In this document: positions 1-14,190 of the stretch, in pieces
Position numbering within the stretch: position 1 is the first letter of the stretch
Layout: each line of letters opens with the position of its first letter
Source: Viscum album
Lineage: Eukaryota > Streptophyta > Magnoliopsida > Santalales > Viscaceae
NCBI GenBank assembly: GCA_963277665.1
Contig: OY728136.1
Span: 1,973,332,576 to 1,973,396,575, forward strand
Direction of reading: 5' to 3'
Length of the DNA stretch: 64,000 nucleotides
The notes under the pieces: generated by a model
Database searches by the model: none
What the model was told of the DNA's origin: nothing
Seen by the model: only the letters and a program-made list of their open reading frames with translations
Made by a program: the position numbers and the translations under genes

Positions 1-1747
1 TCATTGTAGTATTCAAAATTTTTAGATTTTTATTTTATTCAATGTACAGAATTCTATATTTTTATATTATCGTGATAATAAATTCTAACATGATAATTTT
101 TTTATCAGTATCACACTATTTTATCCAATCCCAATACCCCTAATCATTAGATTTAGAATGCCTTGTTACTTGATTATTATATTTTAAAGGATCCATAATC
201 CCCTTATATAAACCTAGACATAGGGCTTCTCAAAATATTCAATATTATTTTGGTAGGATTTTTCTATCATCCAAATTGACTCATTGTTCACCAATTTTTT
301 GAGGGCCCCCAACATTGAAATCTAATAATCATATATAATCAAAATTTTCCACTATTTTATATAATGTTATATATATGTATATACTCTTGATTATAAATAG
401 GAAAACTAATCACGATACATTCATTATAAATCTCAAATAAATGAATGCATCCTAATAAAGACTAGCATAATAAATGGATATATGGTTGTTTTCCAAATCT
501 TGTTATGGAATGTGATTTTCACATTTATACATTCATTAATGGATTTTTTATATCCTTTCAAAGAATCTTATTATCTTTATTCTCCAATGGATTTTGAATA
601 TGATTTAGAAATTTCCAAATTAACTAGATAGTTCGTCAAATCTAATTTACAAATAATATTCTTATTATTTTTCATTTTTGTAGGATTTATATTTTATTAC
701 CTTTATGTGATCATTATTAATCTACCAAGTAAGCGTTTCATAACCTAAATTCATATATTACTATAAAATAATAAATAAAAAAAATTGGTCATATGATCAT
801 GGTCATTTAACAGTTTCTTGGTTTCTTAAGTGTAGAGAAACTATTATTATCCAATAAGGAAAAACTCTTTAAATTGATGTTTCACAAGAGATAGAATATC
901 CCTTGGTCAACATGTGCATATCCTTGGTAGTTTCAAACTAAACATGAGTTATAAAACATCTCCTCTCACAAGTACCTTGGTTATTTACAAATTCTTACTC
1001 ACCTATAGATAAGGGGTACCCGAGGTGGAGGGATGCACAAAATGAACGTTGGAAACAGTCATCCATATATAATATGGTAGGAAGGGATGAAACATATATG
1101 ATCAAATTTAATTCAATAATAAATTATAATAAAACACTCAGGTAATAAATAATTAAACTAAATAAACCCAACACATACATAGATCTGGAAATCCCATGAT
1201 TAATCAAATCATGTGATTAAAATACATTTAGACTTACTAACATTCATTTAAATTTATTCCTTTTATGAAAAAATTACACAAATTGGAAAATTAATATTCT
1301 AATTAATAAAATAAAACTTTTATCTTATTATCATTTAAATTCTATCCTTGACATAATAACCCTTTATTATTTTTAATAAATTCAGTTATTTTATATTTTC
1401 AATTAAAAATAATGATGTCCACAAAATGTACATCTAATACTACCTGACATATACCTCTATATGTTATATTGAGTTCATTACTAGAATTTAAAATATTTTG
1501 GGAAGATGTTATAGGATATAATGTATATACCATTCTTTATAATATTAAAATAATTTATAGAATTTAATATTTAAATTATATTTTATATAACCAAATAGAT
1601 TGTGGGACTTTTGATTTGAATGAAAATTATCATATATTTTTTACTTGTTCATCATGTATTCCCCAATTTATTATCATGGATTACACAACATGTGATTCCA
1701 TGGGTCCAGCAACATAGTCTACGCAACATGAATGACCACATGGCTCC

Positions 1748-1794
<47 letters not shown>

Positions 1795-4700
1795 AATAGT
1801 GTATTATTTCTAATGCACATGAAGTAAAAAAAATTAAAAGTAATATTACATGTTGTGTAGTCTAGATTTCAAAATTATTCTATTTATTCAGAATTTAAAT
1901 CCACACAACACCCTAAAAAAGCACTCGATGTGTACCTAGTGTGGAAATACACCTATTAAACAAAGTGTGTATCTAACAATACTCCATATAGTTTATTTCA
2001 GGATTGAATTATTCATGTGATGACTCATATGACATTACTATCTCAATTTTTACCTTAAGAGAGTTTTAATATGTAACCCAAAAAATATAATCATCAATAT
2101 TTCATGTAAGGAATTTTTATCAACCCACACGATAATCGTAAACACTAAAGTTTTACCTTACATGAGCTGTAACTGTTATAAAACATATACATCAAGGTAT
2201 ACTCTATGTAATTATATTCTGGTCAAATTGCTCTGTAGAAAGTGAATAAGAAGTGTGTAATTCAAAATACTATTTGAAAATATTATTTTCAGTAAATAAT
2301 TGTACTCAAATATAAGTATGGTTATATGACATTTACACCAGCTACACATCATGTAGTCCCTCTCAAATAATGGGTTTTCCTATTTAAAATATATGATATG
2401 TGGTGATAATGCATAATGATTCATATGGAATTCCTTGATTTCCATATCACATTCCTCGTGTGACGGACCGAGGGTATGCAAAGTGTAATATATCATTACA
2501 TGTTGTTCACTTATATCTTGAATCTATTGAACTTGAAACCCCAAGATTGCATTTTTGATATTATTCTTGTGTTATTGTCCTATTCATGGTTATATAGATT
2601 CAAACCAATTATTTATCCCATCATTTGTACTAAGAATTAGTCATTATAAAAGAAAATATATAATTTGAAAAAGGAAACTGATCAAAAAAATAATAAATAT
2701 TTATAAATTCTAATGTTAACACATTATTATCACATGAAGGTTCTAGGGAAATATAGAAGCACCGAGATGGTGCATAATAAAGGTTTCTCATCATTTTCAA
2801 TGGATAATATTTTAAGATATTGATGACTAAAACCCCTTAATATTATAGATGTGATCTATAAATTTTGATTTATAATTATACTAAAACATGAATTACCCCA
2901 AATGTTATAATTAATTGTGATAAATTCGAAAATATCTCCCGTTATTTCATCAATATGTATGTGAATCTAAAAAATATTTGTATGGTTATATCCATGTGTG
3001 ATTAGATAATCTTTCAAAAATGATCTCTTTATTTAATTTTCTAGCACAAATGAACAAAATATTTTATTTTCTTATGCATTTATCATGTCAAGAGGTTTCA
3101 TTTTTTCTCTCTAGATCATAAAATGGGGACGGATGATGAACTCCTTCAGAATTGAATCAATCTCAAGAGTCTTCTTATTTCAAATAAACACTATTTCTCT
3201 AAAATTACATGAATTGGAATGTATAATTTGTGATAATGTTTTATAATTTCAAAAATTCCCTTTGTTCAATATTTTATCAATGATTTTTTCCATTTTTATT
3301 AATAATAATTATATTGTAATTATATCTCATAATATATTCATAACTAAATATAATTTATTGTATAAAAAAAATATTTATTTATTTAGATGTTGTTATATAA
3401 AATATCATTTCTAATTGTCCCACAACTCAACCAAAAAGTCATCTTTAGCATTTACCAAACCATGACTTATAAAATATAAATTTAATAAAATAGATATTAT
3501 TACTTCAATAAAAATGAATATTATATTCCCAAAACTCATGAATAAATATATATTCTAATTTTCTCGTGTCTAAATAAATATTTATATTAATCTATTACAT
3601 AAACTAATGAATAAATAAATATTGTTTTATTAAATTTTAGTAATTAAGAAGAGATAAAATTCAACTCAAATATTCTAATCTTGAATATCTAGTAGTTTGA
3701 TTTATATGATTAATATTTATTGAATGACTATTATTCTAGCTTTCTATAATGGAAGATAATTTTAATATTAAATTATATATAAATTAATGATATTTTATAT
3801 ATTATTAGTGTGTGAACCTTTAAATATCTTTCTCAGGGGAATTAGATAAACATACGCAAATTCTAATACTAACATCTAACAACAAATCATAGAACCCCTA
3901 GAAAATGATGTTAATGTCATAATGAAAGAACAATTTCAAATTATGTTAATGTGTAATATAATCCATTTTTATAAATATATCATTAATTAGGGTTCATAAT
4001 TCTTCAATCACCTAATATTTATACATTATAATTCTTTTAATCCCAGAAATAAACTCAACGATATACTACAATAGCCTTGTATTTTAGCATATAATTCAAT
4101 TTAAATAAAAAGGTTAGATATATCATATTTTGTAAACTCATTAGGGATAAATAATTTATTGTTATATTTATTTAATTTCATATAACTTATGATACTCACA
4201 ATGTATTCAACATCACCATGATAACATGTCATAATATTTTTTATTGATAAATCAATGTACACAATTCAGGATATATATTAATAATAATGTCAACTCAAGT
4301 GATTAATACAAAAGTCAATAAATAGGAATATCCAATGACACATATTAATTTTGGAATTAATATATAGGTTTTATCATCATATCAACATTTAATAGGGATT
4401 ATGATGTTCCAAATTTATCATCAGAATTCTCAATATCTTCTGATCATATAACACCTAATATTCAATCAACATCACTTTTCATTATAAATTGCATTCTAGG
4501 CCTAGTACGCAATGGAATTACAATATTTTTATTTCTTTTCTAGTTTATCATTAATATGGGTAACTTATATAATGTTAATATGTGAAAATACTATAAAGAT
4601 ATTATAAAATTAATTTTATAAGAATTAATAATCCTTAATATGATAAGATATTTATTAATATTTATAAAATATGAAAATCAAATTCTACCAGTTCTTGGGA

Positions 4701-5559
4701 AACAACTCCAACATCCATGGTGTATATGGTCTGACTTCTATTTACTACCTAAGAAATTCCATTATTGTAGAGATATAGTACACATCTAAAAATGATTTAT
4801 AGTACTCCACCATAATCAGCTAGAGGGATTGGTTTGGGATATATTCAAGCACACAAAGTATGGCCAAGTGAACTATAGTTTTATAGTAGTTAGGGTTACT
4901 CTATCTTTTTGGATAATATAAGATGATGTGTCTATTGATGGTAGAGTAAAAATTAAAATAGGGTGATAAACCTTAGGGTTTTCTGGTGATGGGAACCTAG
5001 GGTCGAGGCCTTAGTTATTTTAATGTAATTGGACAAAATACAACTGATCGGGGTGAGGGGGAATCCAATTTATTTGGTATAATCTTAGTACAAACAACCC
5101 ATTATTTTATATTATTTTATATGGATGTGTATCACTCATTTATGTACACATAGTGTTAGATAGATATTGTGATATTTCTTAAGATTTTTATTGGTAAATA
5201 TTTTTTAATAAATCCCTAGAGGTGTGATCTACGATGTTTTGAGTGAGGTATTATGATAATATTATATAAAACCCATTTATATTTCTTTGAGTAAGAGTAT
5301 TCATGTTTTTAAGTGATCCTCGGAATGGGTTTCTTAGATCAGTATCAATAACACATCGATTATTTGGAAAAATGTGTCTAATTTAATTTTGATAAGTTTC
5401 ATATTTTTATAGATGTTAGGGAATTTTAGTTTTTAAGAGGATATTTCGGATTTAAAAACTATAAACTGAGGGTGCTATAAACCGATCATTCTTGAGTTTT
5501 CTATGATATTATAAGATATTTAAACCAATCAATCCTTTTATTGTTTACTAGTTTCTTGG
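1..5559. other. AT-rich intergenic DNA with no gene recognised
   Basis: All frames are closed by frequent stops and I found no domain, RNA gene or clear element boundary here. The stretch near 1,680-2,000 has short runs such as 'acgcaaca' that recall the start of the Tekay-type LTRs further right, but I could not align it well enough to call a copy. It is probably old, eroded retroelement DNA. That is an inference from the surroundings, not something the sequence shows. Confidence 0.6.
1751..1792. repeat. (TA)21 microsatellite
   Basis: An uninterrupted run of 21 TA dinucleotides. It is the longest simple repeat seen in the window and a likely length-variable site. Confidence 0.98.
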
Positions 5560-6640
5560 TGTTTTTCCAAAATATTTCCCTATGTTAACACTTGTGAGAG
5601 AGATATAGTCTATATTTAAATGGATTCCATGATGGTAGGAAACTAATAACCATTTATTTATAAAATTCATATAAACTGTATACAATATGAGGACCATCTA
5701 TAGGACCCCAAGGAGAAGGAATGTTTATTCCCGAGAACATCGACTTATGGTGATCCCAAATAATTCTTTGAAAAGTTCAATCGATCATTGATCATTTTAG
5801 TCGATTACTATAGATTGAACTAGATTACAGAGAAGAACTAAAATTATATTTACTATAAATTATATATTCGACTACATGATGGGATCCAAGTGTATTCTAT
5901 AATAACGATCTGGGATCTAGATATCACCATTTGTATTTAAATCCATCTAATATTACTTAAAGTGATTTTAGGTGTTGTTACAGTTTATATGAGTATGTTT
6001 TGAAGGCATTCACATTAGAAATATCTCCAGATATATTAATTTCCTTATTAAATAAGGTCTTCCACCAAAATCAGGACCCATTCATGGTTGTGTTTGTCAA
6101 TGAAATTTTGGTACAAACCTTATAATATAAAGATTATAATCATCATTTGATGATCATATCAAGTACTCTGAGATAGAATAAACATTATACTTTGATCATG
6201 AAGGGTTAGATCATGATCAGGGTTATTTTATTCCTGGAAAATATGAGATTTGAGGTTGAGATAACAATGGACTCAAGAATACAATGGTTTTGATTACAGA
6301 TGAGTTACCCTGAAACATCTTCAAGTCCTATAGTTTCCTAAGATTAGAATGTTAATACATGATATTCATCCTGCACTTACCTAAGATTGAAGCACCAATG
6401 ATGGATATAACCATGAATGGTGTGATTATTTATTGATTATAGTATTTTAAAATAACTTTACTTGAATTAAAGGGGATATTTAAGTTTACATAGATCCTAA
6501 CCATACCTGATATGGGTAAATAATATACACTATATTTTGATGAACCAATAAATGGATATTGATATGTTCTAAAGAAATATAATAAATTATTCACTTATTT
6601 TTCCAGTCATATAATGTTATTTTAGTTGAATGACTCATCG
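5560..6640 (+). pseudogene. Ty3/gypsy pol relic: reverse transcriptase and start of RNase H
   Basis: This is a relic of a gypsy polyprotein. From 5,880 one frame reads VFYNNDLGSRYHHL, which matches the plant gypsy RT block around the first catalytic Asp and the 'GYHQL' motif. Further on, about 6,040-6,125, it reads LLNKVFHQNQDPFMVVFVNE followed by ILV. This corresponds to the block ending in the YxDD-type motif (FIDDILV in active elements), but the two Asp codons now read Asn-Glu. The frame carries stops near 5,950 and 6,122. A second piece at about 6,527 reads TLYFDEPINGY, a stop, then YVL, matching the start of RNase H (YSDAS...GCVL). A tract near 5,590 (ERDIVYI) may be the segment before RT. 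Integrase is not seen before copy A begins. The relic cannot be active. Confidence 0.75.
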
Positions 6641-6884
6641 TAAGATCTACGTATGGCTATGATTGGTGAGGTGTTGGGATGCTGACATCATAACATATTT
6701 GGATTGTGCTTCATAATATATATTGACCATAATATATAGATGTATATTTTCAATTTGTGTGACATGATCCTCCATTAGAAAATATTGGTTAAATATCTCT
6801 TATTTTCAACCTATAGATGGAAAATTCTATTATAAAGGGTATTGTTGTAGCTGAATCATTAAGTATGAATACTTAATATTACAT
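6641..6884. other. Short spacer between pol relic and repeat copy A
   Basis: No domain is visible. The text 'aaagggtattgttg' near 6,835 resembles the sequence just before copy B ('ttattgttg' after a purine tract). Copy A may therefore be preceded by an eroded polypurine tract, as a 3' LTR would be. Confidence 0.4.
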
Positions 6885-7189
6885 TGTGTATGCCACACCC
6901 AACCCTGGTAATTATTTTATTTAATTAATTTGTATGATTTGGATGGTTGTTTCAGGGTTTCGGTCAAAGCTTGGTTAAATTAATTGTGTTTTTATTGAAA
7001 AATGAGATTTTATAGGATTAGCAGCATCTAACACGCGTATAGAAGACAGTTTGCAAACCGTACAGCTTAACTCGGGTCACCATGCAACATGCGTGATATT
7101 TAAAATAAATACAAAATTAAGTGAATAATAAAATAATTTTATAATGAAAATATAATTAATTAAAAAAATCAAAAATAAAATTTTATAAA

Positions 7190-7360
7190 TTGTTTTAATA
7201 ATATTGTTATGGTTATTAGAGAATATTAATATTATTAGTTGTGTAAGAATATAATATTATTAATCGTATTATTGTTGTTATTGATATTATTATGAAGATT
7301 ATGGTTATTATAATTATTATAATTATTATTTTTATTATAATTTTTTTTATAATTATTTTT
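7190..7360. repeat. TTA/ATT-rich low-complexity tract in copy A
   Basis: Imperfect runs of attatt and ttattg, mirrored by a similar tract in copy B. It is part of the repeat family rather than an independent microsatellite. Confidence 0.75.
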
Positions 7361-8335
7361 TAGTGTTTTTCTCCCACCCCCTTCTCCCCATTGCGCCTTA
7401 CCCCCATCCCCTCCTATTCTTCCTGTAATGCCCCTCCTGTTCGACCCACCTCATGGGTCATGGCCCTAGATGTCCTCCCTTCTAGAGAACCTCTGGCGCC
7501 CTCCTCTTCTCAAATCACCTGACCTCCACTGTCTATATAGTGAACACCCTTGTTTGACTTTCTTTTAACCTCCCTCTTCCCTGCGTAGTGTAGCGAACCC
7601 AATGTCCTCCCTCCCTTGCCAACCATGAAGCTGTTGACCTCCGCACTTCTGATTGTGTCCTCACTGATTTCATCCTCCTCTATTGTATCCCCCTCTAATA
7701 GTTTCTTCCTCCACTGGGATTGGTGTTTCCATTTTCAGTGACTATGGTTTCCTTTTAGTGGGTTGATCTTCAGTATTTTGTTTTAATTATTTTTATTATG
7801 GTTTGTTTTGGTTTTTTTGTGGTGTTATCGAGGTGCGTTTGGGATTCAAATCATTTCCATCATGTTCTTCACCTGAGGTAGGTGATTTTTTGTGTATACA
7901 TTATTTGATGACTTAATTATTCATTCATTTTTAATTTGGTATGTTTTATGAAATATATATGGTGTGTGTGATTGGAATTTGAATAATTTTTCCATGATTT
8001 TGAATTGAAAAATTGTTTTTGACATGTGAAAATGGGTGTGTATTTTGTGGAAACCCCTACTGCGTGTCTTCAAAAAAAATTTCAATTGTGAAGATGGTTT
8101 ATTAAATTGAATTGATTATTTTTTTGATTGTATAAATGAAGTCAATGGAATTTTTAAATTGCATTAGTGTGTGTAAAATTTTAATATGAAGAAATGGAGT
8201 GTATTTTTTAGGTAATGACTTGATGTTTTTGGGTAAAAATACCTCATGTTTTCCTCTCCGTATTCTTTTGTTTTGATTTTTTTTTGACCCATGTGTCTGG
8301 AAATGATTTTGGTTGGTGTTATCCAAAGTAGGTGT

Positions 8336-9880
8336 TTAAGGTGGTATAGATTTCCCAGTATTTTCCAAATTTTTGGGCCTCAAAATCAAGAGTTTGGATT
8401 TTGGAAAAGGGTGATTTTTACATAGGGTAACATAGTACATGGACTATGAATCATAGTTCAAGGAATTTATACGGTCATGTGTGGATCATTGAAGAGAATA
8501 GACGAAGGAATGGAACAGCACAACACTAGATGCAAATCTTGAATGACTACAGTTTGTAAGAAAAAACGGTTCGCAAGGAATTCATATGGTGTAAGGAAAG
8601 ATTGGAGTACATGGGATGGCTTGTTATTTCTAGAAACAAGGCAATTATTTGAGAAGCTGGGAAGGGCATCGTTCGGGGAAATGGGATGGTGATTTCAGAC
8701 ACCTAGTATGAAGAGAGGTAGTAAGAAAACCGTGTAAGGAATAACATTGTGTTGAAGAAGAGATACACAGTGATGGTTTTACCACATTAAAGATTTGGGT
8801 AATCCAAAATTATCGGATTTTGTGGATTTATTTTCCTATATAATAATTTCTAATAACATTATTAAACATATAAACATATATTATATAAAATCATCATTGC
8901 GGTAATTTGGTGATCATCGAAGGAAGTTTTTGAGGGATAATTCTATTAATGGTGAAGATTTTTGTGTGGGAGAAACTCTAATTATGGTTTTGTGGGAAAT
9001 TATAGCCTAAAAACACGGTATGTAGAGGAAGAAGATGAAGTATGTGGGAGAGGAAAACCTGGTACATGGAGAAGAGTCTTTCTGTAGATGAAAATATTGT
9101 CCGCAGATGAGAGATAGTTCACAGAAGTAGATACAATTTGTGAAGCAGGGACAATACATATAGGAGAGACTGTTCACAGAGGATATATGATCTACAAAAC
9201 ATATCCCCAACAAAATAGATAGAATAAGAAAGGTGGTACATGGAGAAACCAATGTGGTTTTCCGAGGACTAAATGAATCTTGAAAAAGCTCTAAAACAAT
9301 TGGAGATAACAATTTCTGCTAACATAATAGTACGTAGAAGTTGATTTGATATACAAGAAAATAATGAAATTCAACAGAGAATCTACCTATAGTTGATTAT
9401 CCATTCTTTCATACAAATTAAGGGGATTACATGTCCATAAACTAGGAGTGGGTCCCTTGTAGGAGTGGTGAGAAATTGAAGAGGAAGAAAATTTTCATTC
9501 CCACAATCAATGGTCTAGATGAAGAGACATAGGGAGTGACCCTTAAGAAAGCACTGAGTATACCCTAAACCTTGTAAAGGTAGTGGGTCTGGGCATAAAA
9601 GATTTTGATCGAACCTTTTAATTGGATGTGAGCATTAGTGAATTTGGTACATCATCACATCATCATTGTATGCTCCTTAGATATAGTTTAGTGAGGTGAT
9701 CAAAGTAAAAATGGATGTGGCATGTGCATGATTTCATTTCTATTCATATTTTGATATGGGAGAAAGGGAGATGACTATTTTTTTAATGAAAACCCAAGAT
9801 AAAAATGTGAAATTGTTTTAATCATTAATACCCAGATCCCCCCCCCCTCAGGGTCCTTGAACTATTGGACCCTATAGTAT
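8336..9880 (+). mobile_element. Lone Ty1/copia-type LTR inserted in copy A
   Basis: This segment interrupts the alignment of copies A and B. It matches the reverse complement of the copia LTR at about 53,078-54,546. Shared blocks include the 5' text 'tttcccagtattttccaaat', the block 'ggttcgcaaggaattc' near 8,570, 'tgtgggagaggaa' near 9,045, and a C-rich 3' block near 9,835. No copia gag or pol follows it and copy A resumes at about 9,883 ('catctta'), so it is a solo LTR or a fragment. The exact ends are blurred by decay and I could not identify a target duplication. Confidence 0.7.
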
Positions 9881-11555
9881 ATCATCTTAAAAATTATTCA
9901 TTAAGTATTTATGTGATTTATCAATTTGTATGAGTGATACAAATCTTGTAATCAAATGGTTTTATAGTGAATCGATTTTAAAGTTTATTTTCACATATAA
10001 AATTTGGCATATTTTTTTTTTAAACTTGTGTTTTGATAATTTTCTGGGTTTATACATTAATTAATTGGTTTTCTACAGTATATAAGATAAGAACAATTAT
10101 TTTTGAATAGAGTTAAAGGAAACTGATTTTAAAATGGACTTTACAAATGGAATTGGCTTGTCCTTGATGTACTTCCATGTTTTTACCTTTTTAAATATTT
10201 TATTAATTGGGGAAATGATTTATTAAATAAAATTGGCGTGAATCAGGATTGAAAATAGTTTTGTTTTATGTTAAGGTTTAAAGAGAGGATGTTGGGTGTA
10301 TATTAGGGGTAAATCCTTATGGGGTTTTATTAAATGATTATTCTTATATCTAGTTAAATGATTTATTGAATCATTAATGTGGTGTGTATCAGGTTTTGAA
10401 AATTATTTGGCTTGGATTTGGTATTAAATAAAGGATTCAAGTTTTTAAATGGTGACTTTGGTTTGTGTAGTGTATTATTTTTCCTAAAAAATGCTGATAT
10501 ATTTTCTGAACATCAAAATTGAATGAACTCTAAGGGAAGAAAGAGTAACTAGTTGGGTGGACTAGGAATACTGTGCTAGTGATTCGAGGAGGCTTCGTCC
10601 TGGTATCACTTAGAGGGATTGATGAAAACAACACTAACTAAATATATAGATGATGATTGGAGACTACTAGGGTTATAGGGATGGCCCCTACTAGTGTCTC
10701 ATGTATGAAAATTCAGGTTATCATTCTTTTTATAAAACTCTTCACCAAGAGGCGAGGTTCTAAGGTCCCTTTATTTACTAGTACCTATAGGCCCCATCCC
10801 ATGTTTAGTCTTCTTTGGCTATTTAGCGCTCACCGTCAGCATGTGGTGTAGTAGTTGGGCTACCTCAAAAACAAATGTGATTTGATTTAAATTTTATTTA
10901 ATTTAAATTAGTTATCTTTTGATGTTTATTTCTATGAAACTGATTTCCCCTTAAATTTTCATTCATTTTAAGAAATTTTGGTTTAATTCTATTTTCCATA
11001 TAATTCTTCAAGCATTTTCAATCATTTATTATAATTCCTTGTTTATTTGTATTTTAATTTTTAGAGAATGGAATCATTTTTTGGCGGAATCCTAATGGGC
11101 TTTTCCACACACACTACATACACCCTTTGGTATATGTATATCCTATTAAATGTGTATAATAAGTACATGTTGGATATTTCATGTTGGAAATTTGAGTTCT
11201 TAGTGGTATCTATTTCTGGATCTTGTTGGTGGGGGATTTAGAATGTACTCCTCCTGTTATACAGAGGTTTTGTGTGATGTCTTAGATTTACCATTTCTGT
11301 CATTGTCCCTTTTGGGTTGTTTTAGTTTGTAATCATTAAATTTAGTAATTGATAAGGGTGTGGTTGGTTGAATTTTTCATATCTGAATTTTTATTTTACT
11401 ATTTATGAATTTTAATATAATTAATTCAGGTAAATCATTCCCTTTAACTTTATTTTATACCTAGGAACTTGTGCTGGCATGTGGGGATCGAGAATCTCCT
11501 TTTAGACTTGCCTTAGATTGGGTCAGGCACTAGGTTGGATGGATACCCATTATGG

Positions 11556-12041
11556 ATCATGTGAAAATGTTATTAGATAGAGGTTTTCTCTTTTGGGTCA
11601 TGTTCCTTGGGATAGAGTCTTGGTTGACAAAAGCTAAGAATGTCAGAACATAACATTATGGTTAGAATTATGGTTCCTTTCCAGCACACCTCATTATATG
11701 ACTCACTTTACTAGGGAATGTTGGGTTTTATTGGAGTCTTTTAGCCCTTATGGTTGCTTTTTGTTTGTAGAAATGAAAAGGGAGTTGGGTTAATGATCTC
11801 ATTGAGCTCATAGGTCCTGGAAATCAATGTAGACCAATGGATATTACCCAAGAAAACTCCCTTGGATAGTGGTGTGACTAGCATATAGTCACTAACTATA
11901 TGTATGAGTCACCCATTTACCCTAGTTTACTCGTGAATTTTCTTGTGTATCCTTTGGTTCTAAGAATTATTTTCGAAAACTGTTGTTTCAAAATAATTGT
12001 GAAAATGGATTTAAAAGTAGAGGTGTTTTGATTTTCAGATG
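11556..12041. other. Unassigned sequence between copy A and the solo LTR
   Basis: G/T-rich on the plus strand like the neighbouring repeat. No ORF or domain is recognised. It may be the continuation of the element to which copy A belongs, resuming after the solo LTR at 15,448. Confidence 0.4.
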
Positions 12042-12046
12042 GTGAA
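12042..12046. repeat. Target site duplication GTGAA (left)
   Basis: GTGAA directly abuts the low-coordinate end of the solo LTR and recurs directly after its other end, as expected for a 5-bp integrase staggered cut. Confidence 0.85.
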
Positions 12047-13424
12047 TATAAGGCCCCAGCCTTAAACCTTACTTAATCTTTAGTTATTACAATATTACAC
12101 ATTGAGGATCTTTTCGGGTTTAGAGTTTTAGAGAATTAGATCATAAAACTTTCATTACATTCCACATATAAACAAAGTTGTTACATAAAGATAGTATTCT
12201 TGTTTCCCATCAATGGAAACATATTTAAAATAAAACATGGATTCTTTTTTGACACTTCTTGACATTATCATCATATCATGTACCTTTCCCTTGACCTGTG
12301 AAAAACATTTCAAAAAACTTGGGATGGGCATAAAAAGCTCATTAACGGATATAAAAATATGGAAAGGAAACATGGGTACATATATACATAAGAATGAAAT
12401 CATACTTTACCCATAAAACATAACCACTTTAACATACCTCATAAAATCATGAATAAATCATAGAAATCATAAGACATAAAGGTAACTTGAGGCATTCATA
12501 ACATTCTTACATAGGGAGTAACCCTCTTGGTTACGTTTGGAATACTCATCACAGTATATTCCCTAAATCTCTTCAGAGAAACCTTAATGTTTCTCTCCTT
12601 CACGTTACCCAATGCATTGGAGAACTATATCGGGCTCACCCGCCCTTAGTTTATCACGGAACCACCCGTCTTCATAATAATGCCCAAGAACCTCAACATA
12701 ATCGTATCACATAAAACATGCATAAAGGAAACATAACATTTCCACCTTTCAATCACAAGATATCAATAAAACACATTGATATAAAAACATTATGAAAACC
12801 ATTTTCAATACCAAAATAAAAGAAAAGTAAAACATGGTATTTATTTTTCTTTTAAAAAAAAGGTAGGGCTTGTAGAGGAAGCCGAAACTCAAATAATGGT
12901 CACGGCGGCGGAGAAGTCGTTGTCGCCACATACGTACGACAAAAACATTCTCTTTTGTCATTTAGTAAATGCTTCATATAAAAATGATTCCTTTTGAATA
13001 AATTTAAAAGTCAAATGGGTTCATACACCGTATAAAAGAAGGTTGTGTATAAAACAAAATATGCCTCAATGAAAGGAGATTGAGACGAAGTCCCATACCT
13101 CGGGTCCGACTTGACTCGATCGTTCTTTAATGTACTGAATAATAATCTTGAGTTAATTTTTACTTGCTTAAGAACCTTTTTCAAGTTCATTATTCCTTTT
13201 ATATCACTTATTTCCCTGTCATGAACACTATGTAATTATTTAAGTTAATAACGGTCGTTTTAACGATCAATGGTACTTGAGTAAAAAATAAACCCTTTAT
13301 AATTACAAGTTGTTCATGTATCCATTATATCCAGAATTATAATCATGATGTATATATCATATATATCCAGTATATACATGCATTTATAATATTACATAAT
13401 CATTTAGAGGTAAGAAATGAAATG

Positions 13425-13466
13425 CACCGTTCAGGAAGACGGTAAGCTGTACGTACGCATGAACGC
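13425..13466 (-). repeat. LTR hairpin unit in the solo LTR
   Basis: GTTCAGG (13,429-13,435) faces CATGAAC (13,458-13,464), a 7-bp stem with one mismatch. The loop carries the conserved 'gtacgtac' and 'accgtctt' words (minus strand) seen in the other LTRs of this family. Only this unit of the array was recognised here. Confidence 0.65.
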
Positions 13467-14178
13467 TACATTCATTTCTATTTCGTATTTTATAGAATTG
13501 AATCATAATGATATAAAGGTATATTATAATTCCAGTATAATATCATATATAATATCATAGTTCCATCCTTTATACGTCCCACATATGGTATTTAACGAAT
13601 CAAATCACTTTGAGGGGGTGGTAGTCCGCACTTCCTTAAATGAAGATATCGCGTTTACCCATAATGGAAACCATAAAGGTATGCCCAAAATGAAAAATAC
13701 AGAATCTTAAGGAAAACATAAACATATTATATATCATATATAAATATAGTGACATCTTAATGGCCACCTTTTAATGTGTTAAAAGAATGTTGAACAATCA
13801 TCATTTCGGGAGGGATAAATTCACCATCCACAGAAACAGTATGTCCTTTAACCATTATATGTAGGCATGTGTAAGTGTAGCTCAAATCCTTCTTATAAAA
13901 ACATCCTAGTATATTTAAGATACTGGAGTTGTTACAAAAGAAATGAATAAAAATACTTTAGTGGGTTGGAGAAGCAAAATAAAACAAAAGGACTCAAGTG
14001 AAGACATTACCTTAAAATCGGGTAACTCCCTTTGGTTTGAGCTAAAAGGCTTCCTTGGGAAGACTTCTGCCCAAAGTGAGGCTTCAAGGAGTAATAGAGG
14101 GATGTGGAGAGACAAAATGGGCAGGTGTTGTCCGAGCCAAAGGCTTTGGTATTGTGGGTAAGGAGGTAGAGGTGGGGG

Positions 14179-14190
14179 CCTTTTATAAGA
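14179..14190 (-). promoter_or_regulatory. Probable TATA box of the solo LTR
   Basis: On the minus strand the text reads TCTTATAAAAGG, between a CT-rich tract and a C-rich block. This is the position and context of the TATA box in the related LTRs. Confidence 0.6.

Larger units (their letters stand above)
6885..11555 (+). mobile_element. Long LTR-like repeat, copy A (interrupted)
   Basis: This repeat matches 18,171-21,214 in the same order and orientation through several recognisable blocks. They are the start ('acacccaaccctggtaat' against 'acacctaaccccagtaat'), a TTA/ATT-rich tract, a C/T-rich tract with runs of Cs, a block ending 'gaggtaggt', a block around 10,560-10,700 containing 'ctggtatcact', and an end block around 11,465-11,550 containing 'gggcac'/'caggcac'. 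Without the copia LTR insertion at 8.3-9.9 kb, copy A would be about 3.1 kb, close to copy B. No coding potential is visible. The start, beginning TG and running into ACACCCAACCC, and the upstream pol relic suggest a gypsy LTR. The family is not one I can name and the 3' edge is approximate. Confidence 0.7.
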
